Of a stretch of DNA of 64,000 nucleotides, positions 10,855-19,971 are shown one piece after another; positions within the stretch are counted from its first letter, which is position 1, and each line of letters starts with the position of its first letter. Below the pieces are notes generated by a model. That model did no database searches, had not been told where the DNA came from, and saw only the letters and a program-made list of their open reading frames with translations. Made by a program: the position numbers and the translations under genes. Source of the DNA: Ectobius pallidus (Eukaryota; Arthropoda; Insecta; Blattodea; Ectobiidae). Location: positions 167,778,559-167,842,558 of the forward strand of contig CAXKWD010000002.1 in NCBI GenBank assembly GCA_964059195.1, in the 5' to 3' direction.

Positions 10855-11224
10855 GAATAGAGTACTTAATAGTATCTGTAAGAACTGAATTACTTGTTCT
10901 TGTAGAAGAAAGTTATGTAAATGTGATTGTATATTATAAGCGGTATAATATTTTGTATTAAGAAAAGATGGTAAATAAAGTTAAAATAAAATAAAATTTT
11001 AGCAGATTACGTCCTGGTATAGATGCTTGGGCACCGGGGTCTAATCAAACAGATTAATTTTATTATCTCTTACAATAATTTTTGAAGTGTCAGAAAACTG
11101 AAAGAAAAAATATTTTAAAATGATAAAATATCTTATAACATGATGATTTACCACTGCTGCTTAAGGAGATAAACCTGTCTGAGATTGTTCAATTTGAACT
11201 TTCTTAATGCCACTTACTTACTTA

Positions 11225-12335
11225 TAATTCCATCTGTATATGACCATGTAAATTTGGGAATACCACAAGGTTCGGTACTTGGTCCCTTACTGTACATACT
11301 GTATGTAAATGATATGCCCGATTTAATAATGGCACAGCAATAGCATACGCAGATGACACGTCCTTGACTTTTTGGGATAAACTTGAAATGGGTTTACAAA
11401 ATAATCTTAATGAACAGATAAATATCTTAACAGAATATTTCAACGTAAATAATCTAAAGGTGAATACAGGAAAAAGTAAAGTAATGCTATTTGAAATTAC
11501 AAATAGGGATAAGGTTATTAATTTGACTATTAATGAGGAAGTGACAGAGCAAGTAAAGGATATAGACTTTTTGGGTCTACAAATGGATAGCAATTTAAAA
11601 TTTCATAATCAAGTGGATAAAATATGTAAAAAAATGAGCCAATCTATATATGCTATAAGGACATTATCTAAATATCTGACTACGGATGTATTTAAGCTTT
11701 CTTATTATGGGTTAATTCATACCCATATCACTTATGGAATAGAAATTTGGAGAAGTTCTGGAATAACTAACTTGAATAGAATACTCATTCTTCAAAAAAT
11801 GAGTTTAAGAATTATATACAGGATAGATTGCAATGTATTTATGCAGAAGTGCTTTTAAAAATCAAAATATATTAATGGTAATTCCATTATATGTGTTTAA
11901 AGTTATTTTATTGGTTTTAGACGAAAGATACAACGTAACTCGAAATAGTGATTACCACAATTATAATACAAGAAATCAGGAAAATATCTATAGAACATTT
12001 ACTACAAAGAAAGCCATTGATAAGGATCCTTTTATAATAATTGGTGGCATGCTATATAATAAACTCCCAATGCAATTAAAAAAATGAAAATGAAAGAGTT
12101 TAAGCCAGCTTTAAAGAAATTTTTAATTGAAAAAATGTTGTATAAAATGGATGAATCATAAGTGTAATCTGCAGTGTAAGCTTTTATTAATTTTATTTCG
12201 TTGTAATTGTACTGAAATATACTCTAATGGAATGCTTTGTATATAAGTATGATGTTTTAGAATTTGACGATGCTTGAAACATCAATGTAAGATGTTTATA
12301 GGTAAATGAATGAATGAATGAATGAATGAATAGAC
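11225..12335 (+). pseudogene. 5'-truncated CR1/Jockey-like LINE ORF2 remnant
   Basis: The remnant starts in the RT domain with the IPQGSVLGPLL block (about 11260) and a YADDTS catalytic box (about 11349, after a small disruption). It continues through FLGLQMDSNLKFHNQ and the C-terminal TYGIEIW...LQKMSLRIIY segment to about 11855. Further ORF2 C-terminal pieces follow in other frames (LYNKLPMQLKK near 12050-12085; KEFKPALKKFL near 12092-12125). A (TGAA)n tail at 12303-12332 ends the element. It is related to the complete element at 13598-18046 but is a separate, older and broken copy. Confidence 0.8.
12303..12332 (+). repeat. (TGAA)n 3' tail of LINE
   Basis: About seven tandem tetranucleotides directly follow the LINE 3' UTR. 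CR1/Jockey-group elements often end in short repeats instead of poly(A). Confidence 0.85.
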
Positions 12336-12344
12336 AATTCCGAA

Positions 12345-12944
12345 GCAAGCTAAAGGAAGATTATCTATTTTATGCAACCCGAAGGTTCATTACTTCGCTT
12401 ACCTGACCCTGCCATTCAACCCTATTCTATGCTAACTCTATCCAACCATCCGTCGCAAATCCTACTTTTCTTAAATTTATCCTAATATTGATTCTCACCT
12501 ACATCTAGGTCTTCCAAGTGGTCTCTTCCCTTCGGGTCTCCCAGTCAATATTTTAAAGACATGTCTTTTCTTCCCTATGTGCACAACATGTTCAGCCCAT
12601 TTCATCCTCCGTGATTTGATTATCCTTTCTATATTCGGTGAAGAGTACAAGTTATGAAGCTGGTCACTATGTAGTTTTCTCCAGTCCCCATTTTCATCTC
12701 TCTTAGATTTCCAATATTTTCCTAAGCACGGTGTTTTCGAATACTCTCAGATTATGTTCTTGCCAAAGAGTATGGGACCATGTCTCACATCTATATAGTA
12801 CAATCACCAGGATAATTTTATTGTCTTATAATTTTTTATTTTAAATTCCTGGACAGAAGACGAGAAGACAAAAGTTTCTTACTTAGCCTATATAAAAACA
12901 AGCATTTCCTGATTTCAGTCGACATTTAACTACAACCTTAATAT
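12345..12944 (-). pseudogene. RTE-like LINE, C-terminal portion (degenerate)
   Basis: Minus-strand translation in mixed frames gives LYRCETW, HNLRVFENTVLRKI, DWRKLH, LYSSPNI, KSRRMKWAEHV and GRPEGKRPLGRPR. These are the conserved C-terminal blocks of an arthropod RTE-like reverse transcriptase polyprotein. Several stops and indels make it non-functional. The N-terminal parts of the same copy continue at 13216-13597 and, beyond the nested CR1 element, at 18047-18880. Confidence 0.75.
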
Positions 12945-13215
12945 TTATTTATTTAATCAAGCATGAACATTACAGGTATACGCCCAATTACAATGTTCAT
13001 GCCTATACTAGCAATACATCATGTACTTACAATAACACAAATATGAAATAGGTATAATAAAAAGTAGGAAAGTTAGGATAAAGACCAATGTAAGGTAAGA
13101 AGTAAAGAGAATAGGAGAGAGTAAAGAGAATAAGAGAGATAAGAAGAAAGCAAGCATGAATAATGTAAAGAAAAATAAGAATTAAATAAGAGTACTGTTT
13201 GTATCTGTAATCATT
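12945..13215. mobile_element. Unclassified insertion within the RTE LINE
   Basis: It separates two RTE blocks that should be contiguous (FKYL... to its right and GNACFY to its left on the minus strand). It carries a small inverted repeat, gcatgaacatt/aatgttcatgc (about 12960-13002), and a purine-rich interior. The ends and TSD are not resolved. Confidence 0.4.
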
Positions 13216-13597
13216 GCTTCCAGATATTTAAATTTCTTCAATTCTAATAATTTGTGGCGCATTATTTTCACGTTTAATGACCATATACTGTATTTAGTTT
13301 TCTGTATTAATTTCCAATCCGACGTTTCTTCAATCATCGAAAAGACTTTCTGCATTCCTCCCGATTGTGTTTATGTCTTCGCCCAACAGACAAAAATAAT
13401 CTGCATAAGCTAAAATTGGATGGTTGCCATTTAATTCTAATCCCTATCTTGTTTTCCTGAACCTTCCTAATGGCATATTTCAAAGCGACCTTAAAACGTA
13501 AAGGCGATAGTGCATCTCCTTGCTTCAAGGCACTTGTAATGGCCAAGTATCTGATATAAGTTTCCTTACCCTGACTCTGCTTAGGTTTCATTTAAAC
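13216..13597 (-). pseudogene. RTE-like LINE, RT-domain portion (degenerate)
   Basis: The minus-strand frame at 13334-13591 contains LKQGDALSPLRFKVALKYAI, the RT motif B region of RTE-type LINEs. Downstream, in other frames, are LLGED-, EKFKYL-like and neighbouring blocks. The catalytic YADD is not intact. The right edge is the insertion point of the CR1-like element: the motif LNET on this side was originally joined to LVRLIKM at 18047-18110. Confidence 0.75.
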
Positions 13598-13946
13598 CTC
13601 TGCGAGCTCTGTGCGAGCTCCGAGAATTTGTATATTTTTAAATATTAGTGAGCTATTATTTGAGCTGTAACTTTTATATATTATTACAGGTAGTATACTT
13701 TTGTTCTCCAAACATAAATTTTAACCATATATTAATTTTAAAGCCTTCATTTAGTAACTTCAAAAAGTCAATAGCCTACTGGTAGTTAGTCCGCCATTTT
13801 GTTACCCGCGAAATCAGCTGTTCACACACACTAGCCACTACTTGCTACGAACATTAATTATTGCCTTGCTTTTTTTTTATTGTGCCTTGTTATAACCTGC
13901 TTTGTATTTACTAACATTTTTCTTTTATTCTATTTCTTAGGACAAT

Positions 13947-14960
13947 TTGGAAATGGCGATTGAAGAGTTATGTGGTAACTGTTGTACAGCTGTTTCTGAT
14001 GGTATTCAGTGTGACTCATGTGATGTTTGGTATCACTTTGTTTGTTCTAGGGTATGTGCCGACGATGTTCCTGATGGCGATTGGTTCTGCAAGCTGTGTA
14101 TGAAGGATAGGGAAATTAATGATTTGAAATATGTTATTGATTTATTACAGGAGGATGTCCGATCTCTGAATGAGAAACTTAATGTAACTTCTTTTTCCAA
14201 GGTAGAGTCCTTCTCAGAGGTAGTGCAGAGACCCAAAGGAAGACCGTCAAGCAGCAACGTGTCACCCTTGCAGAAGACTTATAGCCCTGTAGCTACTAAT
14301 AATCGATTCTCTGTTTTAGATGGCCTAGAGGAAGTGGAATCCCCAGCTGAGCCAACTGTAGCACCCAGGCAAGCCAAGAAGGAGCATAGGCCTAGTAGTA
14401 ATAATAAGAAAAAGATCCTTGTTCTAGGTAGCAGCCACGCCAGACATATGGGAACTACCCTGCAAGATGCTGTTGGAGAGAACTTCAAAGTTGAATGTAT
14501 ATGTAAGCCTAATGCTGAACTTAGAGATGTGATTTCAGGTACAAAGGAGCTGTCTAAAGGCTTCTCAAAGGACGACCACATAGTGATTGTGGGAGGTGGC
14601 GGTAACAGCCTAGACAGAGACCCCAGCTTTGATATCGAGCAGGATCTACGCAGCATCTCCAGCAGCAGCTCTCACACTAATATAAATTTTGTTGAATTGT
14701 TTCACAGGTATGATAAGCCTTCGCTTCGAGACAAGGTGAAAGCTGTGAACGACAAGCTGTGGAACTTCTCTGCTAATAATGGTAATATCAATGTTTTGTC
14801 TGTTAACAGCATAAGAAGAGAAGAATACACCAGGCATGGACTCCACCTCAACTCTCGAGGGAAGAAGACTCTAGCAAAGCTGATTGCTGAAGAATTTAAT
14901 TGTAACAGGCCTATTCCTGTCATAGTTGGTGGCTCCTCTCGTTTTTTAGGGAGGTTTTAG
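13947..14960 (+). CDS. LINE ORF1 protein: PHD finger, coiled segment, SGNH/GDSL-like esterase
   Basis: The protein is 337 aa. Residues 9-51 fit a C4HC3 PHD finger: C9, C12, C22, C25, H30, C33, C48, C51, with the aromatic WYH before the last zinc pair. Residues 55-80 form a short amphipathic, probably coiled, helix (REINDLKYVIDLLQEDV). A Ser/Pro-rich linker follows (82-152). From 156 the sequence KILVLGSSHARHM carries a GxSx nucleophile block (S163). GGGGNS at about 230 matches the oxyanion/Asn block, and YTRHGLHLNSRG at about 305 supplies the C-terminal His block. CR1-type ORF1 proteins combine these two domains. The family role is RNA/particle assembly, and esterase activity has been proposed from homology. 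The start ATG lies 349 bp from the inferred element end. The stop TAG at 14958 is followed at once by ATG, but that ATG opens only a 12-codon frame. Confidence 0.9.
   Translation: MEMAIEELCGNCCTAVSDGIQCDSCDVWYHFVCSRVCADDVPDGDWFCKLCMKDREINDLKYVIDLLQEDVRSLNEKLNVTSFSKVESFSEVVQRPKGRPSSSNVSPLQKTYSPVATNNRFSVLDGLEEVESPAEPTVAPRQAKKEHRPSSNNKKKILVLGSSHARHMGTTLQDAVGENFKVECICKPNAELRDVISGTKELSKGFSKDDHIVIVGGGGNSLDRDPSFDIEQDLRSISSSSSHTNINFVELFHRYDKPSLRDKVKAVNDKLWNFSANNGNINVLSVNSIRREEYTRHGLHLNSRGKKTLAKLIAEEFNCNRPIPVIVGGSSRFLGRF
14942..14948 (+). promoter_or_regulatory. Candidate -1 ribosomal frameshift heptamer (T TTT TTA)
   Basis: The heptamer lies in the ORF1/ORF2 overlap. In the ORF1 frame the codons read cgT TTT TTA ggg, the X XXY YYZ phasing required for simultaneous -1 slippage; U UUU UUA is a known efficient slip sequence. 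After the slip the next codon is 14948-14950 (AGG), in the ORF2 frame, which is then open to 17905. The ORF1 stop begins 9 nt past the heptamer. I do not see a strong stem or pseudoknot downstream; only a weak TACT/AGTA stem around 14984-14998. Confidence 0.55.
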
Positions 14961-17905
14961 ATGAAAGGGAACAACAACTTACATACTTGCCTCGAGTAAA
15001 CATTGGTAATATATACAAGCCTGCAACTAGAACTAGTAAATCATTTGCATTATATCATCAAAATATAAGGGGGCTTGAATGTAAATTTGAAGAATTTAAG
15101 TTAGCTTTTCAGGATACAAATAATTCTAACAAGCAGGAAATTCAAGTTATTTGTTTAACGGAACACCACTGTGCAGAAACAGAGCTGGAACAATTAAAAA
15201 TTGATAATTTTTCATTGTGCTCAAATTTCTTTAGACGTTCCATGAAAGGCGGAGGTGTGAGTATATTCATCAAAAGTAACTTAAATTTTAGTGATATAGA
15301 CACCAGTTCCTACTGTAAGGAACAGGATTTTGAATGCTGCGCAGCCAGAGTGGAAACGGATAACAGTACATTTGTAATACTGACCATTTACAGAGCACCA
15401 ACAGGTAATTTCAATTATTTTACAAATCAGTTAGAAAAGGTTCTTAACTATCTGTATAGTAATAATGTAAATATTATACTGTGCGGCGACTTTAATGTAG
15501 ACTTCTCAATTGATAGTGAAAAAAAGATCAGACTGATATCCCTACTAGGTAGTTATAATTTAGACTCTGTAGTAAACTTTCCAACTAGAATCCAAAACAA
15601 CTCTCAAACAATAATAGATAATATATTCATAGACATAGAAAAGCACCCTAACTTTAAAATATTACCAATATTAAATGGATTATCGGACCATGATGCACAA
15701 ATGTTAGTGCTAAACGATAGTAAGGTAAACGCAACTAAAAAACATACCCATATGACTAGAGTAATGAATGATGCTTCAATTTTAAACTTCAAACAAGATC
15801 TGAAGAATGAAAACTGGGGATCTATATTTTCCTATGACAAAGTAGACTGTAAATTAAATGAATTCCTAAATATTGTGTTGCGGCATTTTGAAACTAACTT
15901 TCCAAAAAAGAAAACTGCTAATTTACCTAATGTAAGGAATAAAACATGGTTAACCACTGGCATTAAAATATCATGTAGAAACAAAAGAGAGCTATATTTA
16001 AAATGTAGAACCAGTAACAACCCAGCTCATAAAGAACACTATAAAATGTACTGCAATACACTGAAGAAAGTAATTAAAGAGGCAAAGAGTAGGCATTTCT
16101 CACAAATAATTAATAAATCAGACAATAAAATTAAAACTATATGGAATATAATTAAAAACGAAACAGGGAGATCAAAGGGAAACAATGATTGCATGTCACT
16201 AACATACCAGAACAAAAAGCTAGATAATGTATCAGATATCACAAATGCTTTTAATAATCACTTTATAAACATTGCAGAGAAATGTATTCCTACAACTAAT
16301 ATTAGCATTAATGCAGCAGACCTACTTAAAACACCTATAGTCCAGAACCATACATTTCAAATCAAATTAACTTCCTCTAGAGAAATTGAAAATATAATCA
16401 AGTCACTCAAAAGCAAAAACTCTTCTGGATGGGATGAGATAAGTAATAAGTTGTTAAAAAGCTGCTCATCTGAAATTAGTAAACCTCTTAGTCATATTTG
16501 TAATTGTTCGTTAAAAAGTGGAATATTTCCAATAAGACTAAAGCATGCTATTGTTAAGCCCCTCTTTAAGAAAGGTGACAAAAATGTTCCATCAAATTAT
16601 AGACCTATATCACTCCTAACCTCATTTTCAAAAGTTTTTGAAAAAGTTATGTACAACCGCTTAATACACTATCTTAATTTGAATAACATTCTTACACCAT
16701 CTCAGTTTGGATTTAGAAGTGGCATGTCCACTGATAATGCTACATTTCAACTCACTACAGAAATATTGGAAGCGTTAGATAAAAAGAAACATGCCCTAGG
16801 AATTTTTTGTGACCTAGCTAAGGCGTTTGACTGTATAAATCATGAAATTCTACTTCAAAAACTGAAACACTATAGGTTGGATAATATAACACTAAAGTGG
16901 TTCAAATCATACCTGTCTGATAGAACTCAAAAGGTAATAATAAATGGAAATGAATCAAAATTAGGGACTGTTAAAAATGGAGTACCTCAGGGATCGATAC
17001 TGGGACCTTTGCTCTTTTTAATTTTCATCAATGACTTACCAGATAACTTAAGTGACGAATCAAAGGCATTGCTTTTTGCAGATGATACTAGTGTACTCGT
17101 AACAGGAAAGTCACAAGAAGATTTAGCAAGACTAGCTACAAAGACTTTTCACGAATTAAATACTTGGTTTCAAGCTAATAAAATGTCACTTAATATTGAT
17201 AAGACCCACTTTATTCAATTTAGAACAAAAAATAGATATATCTCAAACATTGTAATCAATTATCAAACACAAATCATAGAGGAAATTAGCAACATAAAAT
17301 TCTTAGGACTACAAATTGACCAAAATCTTGACTGGAAGAAACACATTGTAATGATAAGTTCTAAGCTAAGTTCAGCATGTTTTGCGCTACGAACTTTGAA
17401 TGATATATTACAACAGGACGCATTACTCACGGTATATTTTGCATATTTTCACTCTGTTATGAGGTACGGAATCATTTTTTGGGGTAACTCGGCACATAGG
17501 GAAAAAATATTTAGATTACAGAAGCGAGCAATAAGAATAATATGTGGAAAGAAAAAACGAGAATCTTGTAAACCGCTGTTTGAAAAATTAAAAGTCCTCA
17601 CTCTCACCGGAGAGTATATATACTCTGTTATGTGTTACATGGTAGATAATATTGATAAATTTCAAAGTAATCACAGTATACACGGGCGTACTACTAGAAA
17701 CATGAATGATTTACATAGACCAGCTAACTCATTAAAACTTTTTCAGAAAGGTGCTTATTATTCCGCAATACAAATATACAATAACCTTCCAAAAGAGATT
17801 AAATCACTATGTATTAAAAGCAAATGCAAATCTTTCAAAAGAGCTCTGAAGCAATATTTAGTAACTCACACCTTCTACAATATGGATGATTTCTTTTCAG
17901 CTTGA
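14948..17905 (+). CDS. LINE ORF2 polyprotein: APE endonuclease and reverse transcriptase
   Basis: The frame is open from 14906 (after TAA at 14903) to TGA at 17903, about 985 codons from the putative slip site. The endonuclease blocks are in order: YHQNIRGL (Asn), CLTEHH (Glu), IYRAP, CGDFNVDF (Asp, Asn), DNIFID, and LSDHDAQ (Ser-Asp-His). The RT blocks are YRPISLL, FGFRSG, FCDLAKAFDCINHE (motif A Asp), GVPQGSILGPLLF (motif B) and FADDTS (motif C, catalytic Asp pair). A C-terminal FLGLQID and YGIIFWGNS region follows, as in the Jockey/CR1 group; no RNase H is seen. The first in-frame ATG is at about 15241 (MKGGG), after the first endonuclease motifs, so translation must begin upstream by frameshift, re-initiation or a non-ATG codon (TTG at 14987). 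Confidence 0.92.
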   Translation, partial: REVLDEREQQLTYLPRVNIGNIYKPATRTSKSFALYHQNIRGLECKFEEFKLAFQDTNNSNKQEIQVICLTEHHCAETELEQLKIDNFSLCSNFFRRSMKGGGVSIFIKSNLNFSDIDTSSYCKEQDFECCAARVETDNSTFVILTIYRAPTGNFNYFTNQLEKVLNYLYSNNVNIILCGDFNVDFSIDSEKKIRLISLLGSYNLDSVVNFPTRIQNNSQTIIDNIFIDIEKHPNFKILPILNGLSDHDAQMLVLNDSKVNATKKHTHMTRVMNDASILNFKQDLKNENWGSIFSYDKVDCKLNEFLNIVLRHFETNFPKKKTANLPNVRNKTWLTTGIKISCRNKRELYLKCRTSNNPAHKEHYKMYCNTLKKVIKEAKSRHFSQIINKSDNKIKTIWNIIKNETGRSKGNNDCMSLTYQNKKLDNVSDITNAFNNHFINIAEKCIPTTNISINAADLLKTPIVQNHTFQIKLTSSREIENIIKSLKSKNSSGWDEISNKLLKSCSSEISKPLSHICNCSLKSGIFPIRLKHAIVKPLFKKGDKNVPSNYRPISLLTSFSKVFEKVMYNRLIHYLNLNNILTPSQFGFRSGMSTDNATFQLTTEILEALDKKKHALGIFCDLAKAFDCINHEILLQKLKHYRLDNITLKWFKSYLSDRTQKVIINGNESKLGTVKNGVPQGSILGPLLFLIFINDLPDNLSDESKALLFADDTSVLVTGKSQEDLARLATKTFHELNTWFQANKMSLNIDKTHFIQFRTKNRYISNIVINYQTQIIEEISNIKFLGLQIDQNLDWKKHIVMISSKLSSACFALRTLNDILQQDALLTVYFAYFHSVMRYGIIFWGNSAHREKIFRLQKRAIRIICGKKKRESCKPLFEKLKVLTLTGEYIYSVMCYMVDNIDKFQSNHSIHGRTTRNMNDLHRPANSLKLFQKGAYYSAIQIYNNLPKEIKSLCIKSKCKSFKRALKQYLVTHTFYNMDDFFSA

Positions 17906-18020
17906 GTAAGTGTGACATAACAATTCTTGTATCATGTTTTTTTTTATAACATGCATGTATGTTTTTATCTGACGTGTTCTATATCCTTGAGCCCTGCTCA
18001 ACACAGGATCTACAGAACGA

Positions 18021-18046
18021 GACATCTACATCTACATCTACACATC
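18021..18046 (+). repeat. (TCTACA)n 3' terminus of CR1-like LINE
   Basis: acatctacatctacatctac directly precedes resumption of the interrupted RTE sequence. A short 3' microsatellite instead of poly(A) is usual for this group. Confidence 0.75.
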
Positions 18047-18880
18047 CACATTTTGATCAGCCTAACTAACTTCTTTGGTATCCCAAACTCAATGAGGATA
18101 TTGTACAATTTGTCTCGTCTAACTGAACCGTATTTTTTAAACTATGTATGCCTGGTGAACAGATTTATTCCATTCCCTCTTTTCCATTTTGGCGAATACA
18201 AAATATTTGATCAATGGTTCATTATTTCGCTTTAATCCACATTGGTGATATCCAACCATTTCGTCTCCATATGGGGTTAATATCGACAGAAGTATATTGA
18301 TATGGTGTTGATAAGAGATAAATTCTTCGATAGTTATTAGCTTATTACATTCGGCCCTATCTCCCCTTTTATGGATTGGTATAATAATATATTCTTTCTA
18401 TTCCTTTGGCAATTCTTCCTTTTTCCAAATTATAACAATGGTGTTTTTAAACTCTGAGTTTAATCTATCACTACCTGCCTTAATTAATTCTGATGGAATT
18501 TGGTCAACTCCTGGAGATTTGCGTGTGTGTTTTTTTATTTGTTATTCATTTTTTTAGCTTTCCTATAGTTATAAAATTGAAAGAGTGTCCACCTTAAAAC
18601 CCTTGTCGTAGCACTTATCTGGGGCCACTAATTTTATATTAAATAAGTGGCCCCAGATAAGTGCTACGACAAGGGTTTTAAGGTGGACACTCTTTCAATT
18701 TTATAACTATTTTAACCCTGTCTGAAGATGAAATTCATTAATAATTTCCTATAGTTGTTTCTACTTCTGTTGAGGTATGTTCAGCAACCAACGGCTCTGC
18801 TCTGAATATTTAATTTTCTACACTTTGGACATCTGCATGTACATTTAATAACTGACTAAAGAAAATTTTCCATCTATAAA
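18047..18880 (-). pseudogene. RTE-like LINE, N-terminal RT portion (degenerate)
   Basis: The minus-strand blocks are, from right to left: FFSQLLNVHAD (about 18860-18830), AEPLVAEH and EVETTIG-KLKK (across 18757 and 18558), PGVDQIPSELIKAGS (about 18520-18476), WKKEELPKE and YIIIPIHKRGD (about 18435-18350), LTPYGDE (about 18280), and YNILIEFGIPKKLVRLIKM (about 18107-18050). The last block was originally followed by the LNET block now at about 13590. Stops and indels interrupt the frame. It is itself interrupted by a palindromic insertion (18571-18744). Confidence 0.8.
18571..18744. mobile_element. Palindromic insertion with 65-bp perfect arms
   Basis: Bases 18565-18629 are the exact reverse complement of 18646-18710 (65 of 65), with a 16-base AT loop. 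The insertion is bounded by a 12-bp direct repeat, tttcctatagtt, at 18559-18570 and 18745-18756. The RTE coding sequence resumes on each side, so one copy of the direct repeat is the empty site. The right arm is followed by ttttaaccctgtctgaagat and an AT-rich end. A 12-bp TSD with an inverted duplicated 5' part resembles a retroposed element, such as a Penelope-like or twin-primed LINE fragment, more than a DNA transposon. The family is not identified. Confidence 0.75.
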
Positions 18881-19473
18881 ATATCTCCCACTATACCATT
18901 AGGAAATGCATTTCCTAAGCCATCTTCAGTCCTCGTTGGCACCGTGTGGCACACGTGTATCCTAATATTAATTGCAGCCGTGAGGTGGGTGAAAGACGTT
19001 AAGAGAAACGAGAAGATCCGCAACAGAAGTAAGTTCAGAAGTCAAAATGACAATCTGAAAGAAATTATGAACAGCTGGAAATTAGGCCCAACCTGATACG
19101 TGTTGAAGCAAAGAAGCAAAAGACTGAAAAAGTTCTAGGAATAGAAGAAAAGACAGGTCAAAAGTTCTACGCGATCCATACCTGACCAAAATCAATTAAA
19201 AACACAAATATTAAGTATAGGTATTCAGTATTATAAAATACGGATATACAGGTCATGGGCAAGAATATATCAGGCTTGTTCCAGCAACATTACCAAGTCA
19301 TCACATGCCCAATGCATGCTCTTATTGTTAGTTCATAACACCAGTGAACTGAAAATGTGCGCATGCGTTGGGCGTCCGAGGACAGCCACTGAATGTTGCT
19401 ACTAATTAATTATATATTAATTATTAACCCATTATTGTGTGCATTGAAGCTGGTTCAAAAGCATTTAGAAAAG
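18881..19473. other. Mostly unassigned non-coding sequence
   Basis: A short plus-strand open stretch near 18985-19097 (VRWVKDVKRNEKIRNR...) has a basic composition reminiscent of LINE C-termini but cannot be assigned. Nothing else is recognised. Confidence 0.35.
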
Positions 19474-19971
19474 GTGTATACCAGGGGAAGACAGAAGCTT
19501 GCTCTGTGACGTCACTGCCTACTGCTCTACTGCTCGCGTTATATCTCTGCGAGGAGCATGTGAAATGTAGGCATCAGTGAACAGGGGGGAAGAGAGGGGC
19601 TTTAGTATTGCGGGCAGCGGGAATTTAGGGGGTTAGAACTTACGTAATACGTGTTTCCGAGTTAATGAAACATCAACCGATTTTTTTGATAGTTTATCGG
19701 TTAATTACAGCGCAGCAGTTTAACATTTTTTAAATAATTCTATTTTTATATTCTGTGAGAACAATTGCCTTTCCACAAAATCTATGCTTTTTGACAAAAA
19801 TAGACAATAGGCTACTATCATTTGAATTAACATAATTCACTACAGTAAAAATGATAAAAAAAATGAACTGAATTAATTACCATACAAGCTCGTCTGCACC
19901 TTAGATGATACAAGATTACAGTAACAATATTCTGACTTTCCTGTCTCTTTTTCTTTAACAAGTGTATCAAT

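Larger units (their letters stand above)
13598..18046 (+). mobile_element. Full-length CR1/Jockey-type non-LTR retrotransposon
   Basis: The element is about 4.45 kb: a 5' UTR (13598-13946), ORF1 (13947-14960), ORF2 (open to 17905), and a 3' UTR of about 140 bp ending in (TCTACA)n. The boundaries are inferred from the interrupted RTE LINE on both sides: host coding blocks stop at 13597 and resume near 18047. Any TSD is short and obscured by the tail, which is usual for CR1-like elements. Both ORFs are free of stops, and all endonuclease and RT motifs are present, so this copy is young and possibly competent. A PHD plus esterase ORF1 is typical of the CR1 branch. The clade assignment is from domain layout only. 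Confidence 0.85.

Noticed and set aside
14033..14923. Minus-strand open frames opposite the LINE ORF1
   Set aside because: Antisense shadows of ORF1. The plus-strand frame has clear PHD and esterase motifs.
15604..16242. Minus-strand open frames opposite LINE ORF2
   Set aside because: Shadows of ORF2; no own motifs.
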